Below are positions 12,263-12,525 of a DNA stretch of 12,525 bases, one piece after another. The position numbers and the translations under genes were made by a program. Under the pieces are notes generated by a model. The model had not been told where the DNA came from and made no database searches. It saw only the letters and a list, made by a program, of their open reading frames with translations. The DNA is from Candidatus Liptonbacteria bacterium (GTDB lineage: Bacteria; Patescibacteriota; Minisyncoccia; UBA6257; 2-01-FULL-56-20), in the NCBI GenBank assembly GCA_016212635.1, contig JACRFR010000037.1, positions 1-12,525 of the forward strand, written 5' to 3'. The stretch's first letter is position 1. Each line of letters begins with the position of its first letter.

Positions 12263-12470
12263 CATTCACATACGCCCGCCCGCCCCGTAAGCGAGAGCGT
12301 TGCGGGCGGGCCATTCGTTTCCTCCGACCGCGTGCCGCCCTAGCTTCAGCGGTGGCGCAAGGAGGATCCGCCTCGAGCCGCGCTCCGTCGCCAAAGCGCT
12401 TTGGCGACGTGCGACCGGCATAGCCGTTGGCGAAGCACGGCCGGCGGAAAGCGTACCCACGCGGACCCAC
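12263..12470. repeat. GC-rich palindromic repeat region, no supported gene
   Basis: Contains a GC-rich inverted repeat around 12273-12311 (GCCCGCCC ... GCGGGCGGGC), a stretch GGCGCAAGGAGGATCCGCCT (12354-12373) resembling the insertion in the GtrA gene, a perfect 24-bp palindrome at 12386-12409 (arms CGTCGCCAAAGC), and GGCCGGC-type stems near 12439. Open frames here are short, Arg-rich and overlap on both strands, as expected for GC-rich repeats, so I call no gene. Confidence 0.55.
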
Positions 12471-12473
12471 GCC

Positions 12474-12502
12474 TTGATACATGACCCTCGACCCTAGATA
12501 CT
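12474..12502 (+). promoter_or_regulatory. Possible rightward promoter at window end
   Basis: Plus strand: TTGATA (12474-12479), a 17-base spacer, GATACT (12497-12502). An ATG at 12509-12511 opens a frame (MRRPV...) that runs off the window. If real, a divergent gene starts here with a very short leader. Weak, since the surroundings are repeat-rich. Confidence 0.3.
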
Positions 12503-12525
12503 TACCACATGCGCCGCCCTGTGAC

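Noticed and set aside
12213..12482. Minus-strand ORF of 89 codons and overlapping plus-strand ORFs
   Set aside because: Arg-rich translations of GC-rich palindromes, overlapping on both strands, with no ribosome site or domain.

Overview
The window reads as a piece of a cell-envelope polysaccharide cluster from an uncultivated bacterium, most likely a member of the Patescibacteria (Candidate Phyla Radiation). That placement is inference. It rests on many short palindromic and heptameric repeats between compact genes, mostly weak Shine-Dalgarno sites, a solo GIY-YIG protein, RNase Y, and a sugar-polymer gene set. No rRNA, tRNA, CRISPR array or transposase gene was found.

Every gene I can support lies on the minus strand, so transcription runs from high to low coordinates. 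In that order: a 616-base gene-poor region (11910-12525) with a good sigma70-type promoter, a leader of about 250 nt and several repeats; rny (RNase Y); an O-antigen ligase/polymerase-like membrane protein and a small membrane-anchored helical-repeat protein; a UDP-glucose/GDP-mannose dehydrogenase; a family 4 glycosyltransferase; a tightly packed block of four genes (DUF5678-like small protein, retropepsin-like aspartyl protease, alpha/alpha-toroid protein, SAM methyltransferase); a GtrA-like flippase; a GIY-YIG nuclease; a UbiA-family decaprenyl-phosphate phosphoribosyltransferase; and the broken 5' end of an ArnT/PMT-like membrane glycosyltransferase cut by repeats at the window edge.

The genes fit a surface-glycan pathway. 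The dehydrogenase makes a nucleotide-sugar uronate, the glycosyltransferase adds sugars, the UbiA and GtrA proteins (plus the broken ArnT-like protein) handle polyprenyl-phosphate sugars, and the ligase/polymerase transfers or polymerises the chain. The protease pair and the GIY-YIG gene look like passengers.

The most unusual signal is the repeats. At least seven genes have a repeat that overlaps the stop codon or starts within about 3 nt of it, and these repeats belong to several unrelated families. One is a 200-bp MITE with a perfect 18-bp terminal inverted repeat and a 5-bp target duplication; it now supplies the methyltransferase stop codon. Two further insertions sit in frame inside the dehydrogenase and GtrA genes, at a linker and a loop. 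The GIY-YIG gene lies between two arms of a perfect 25-bp inverted repeat.
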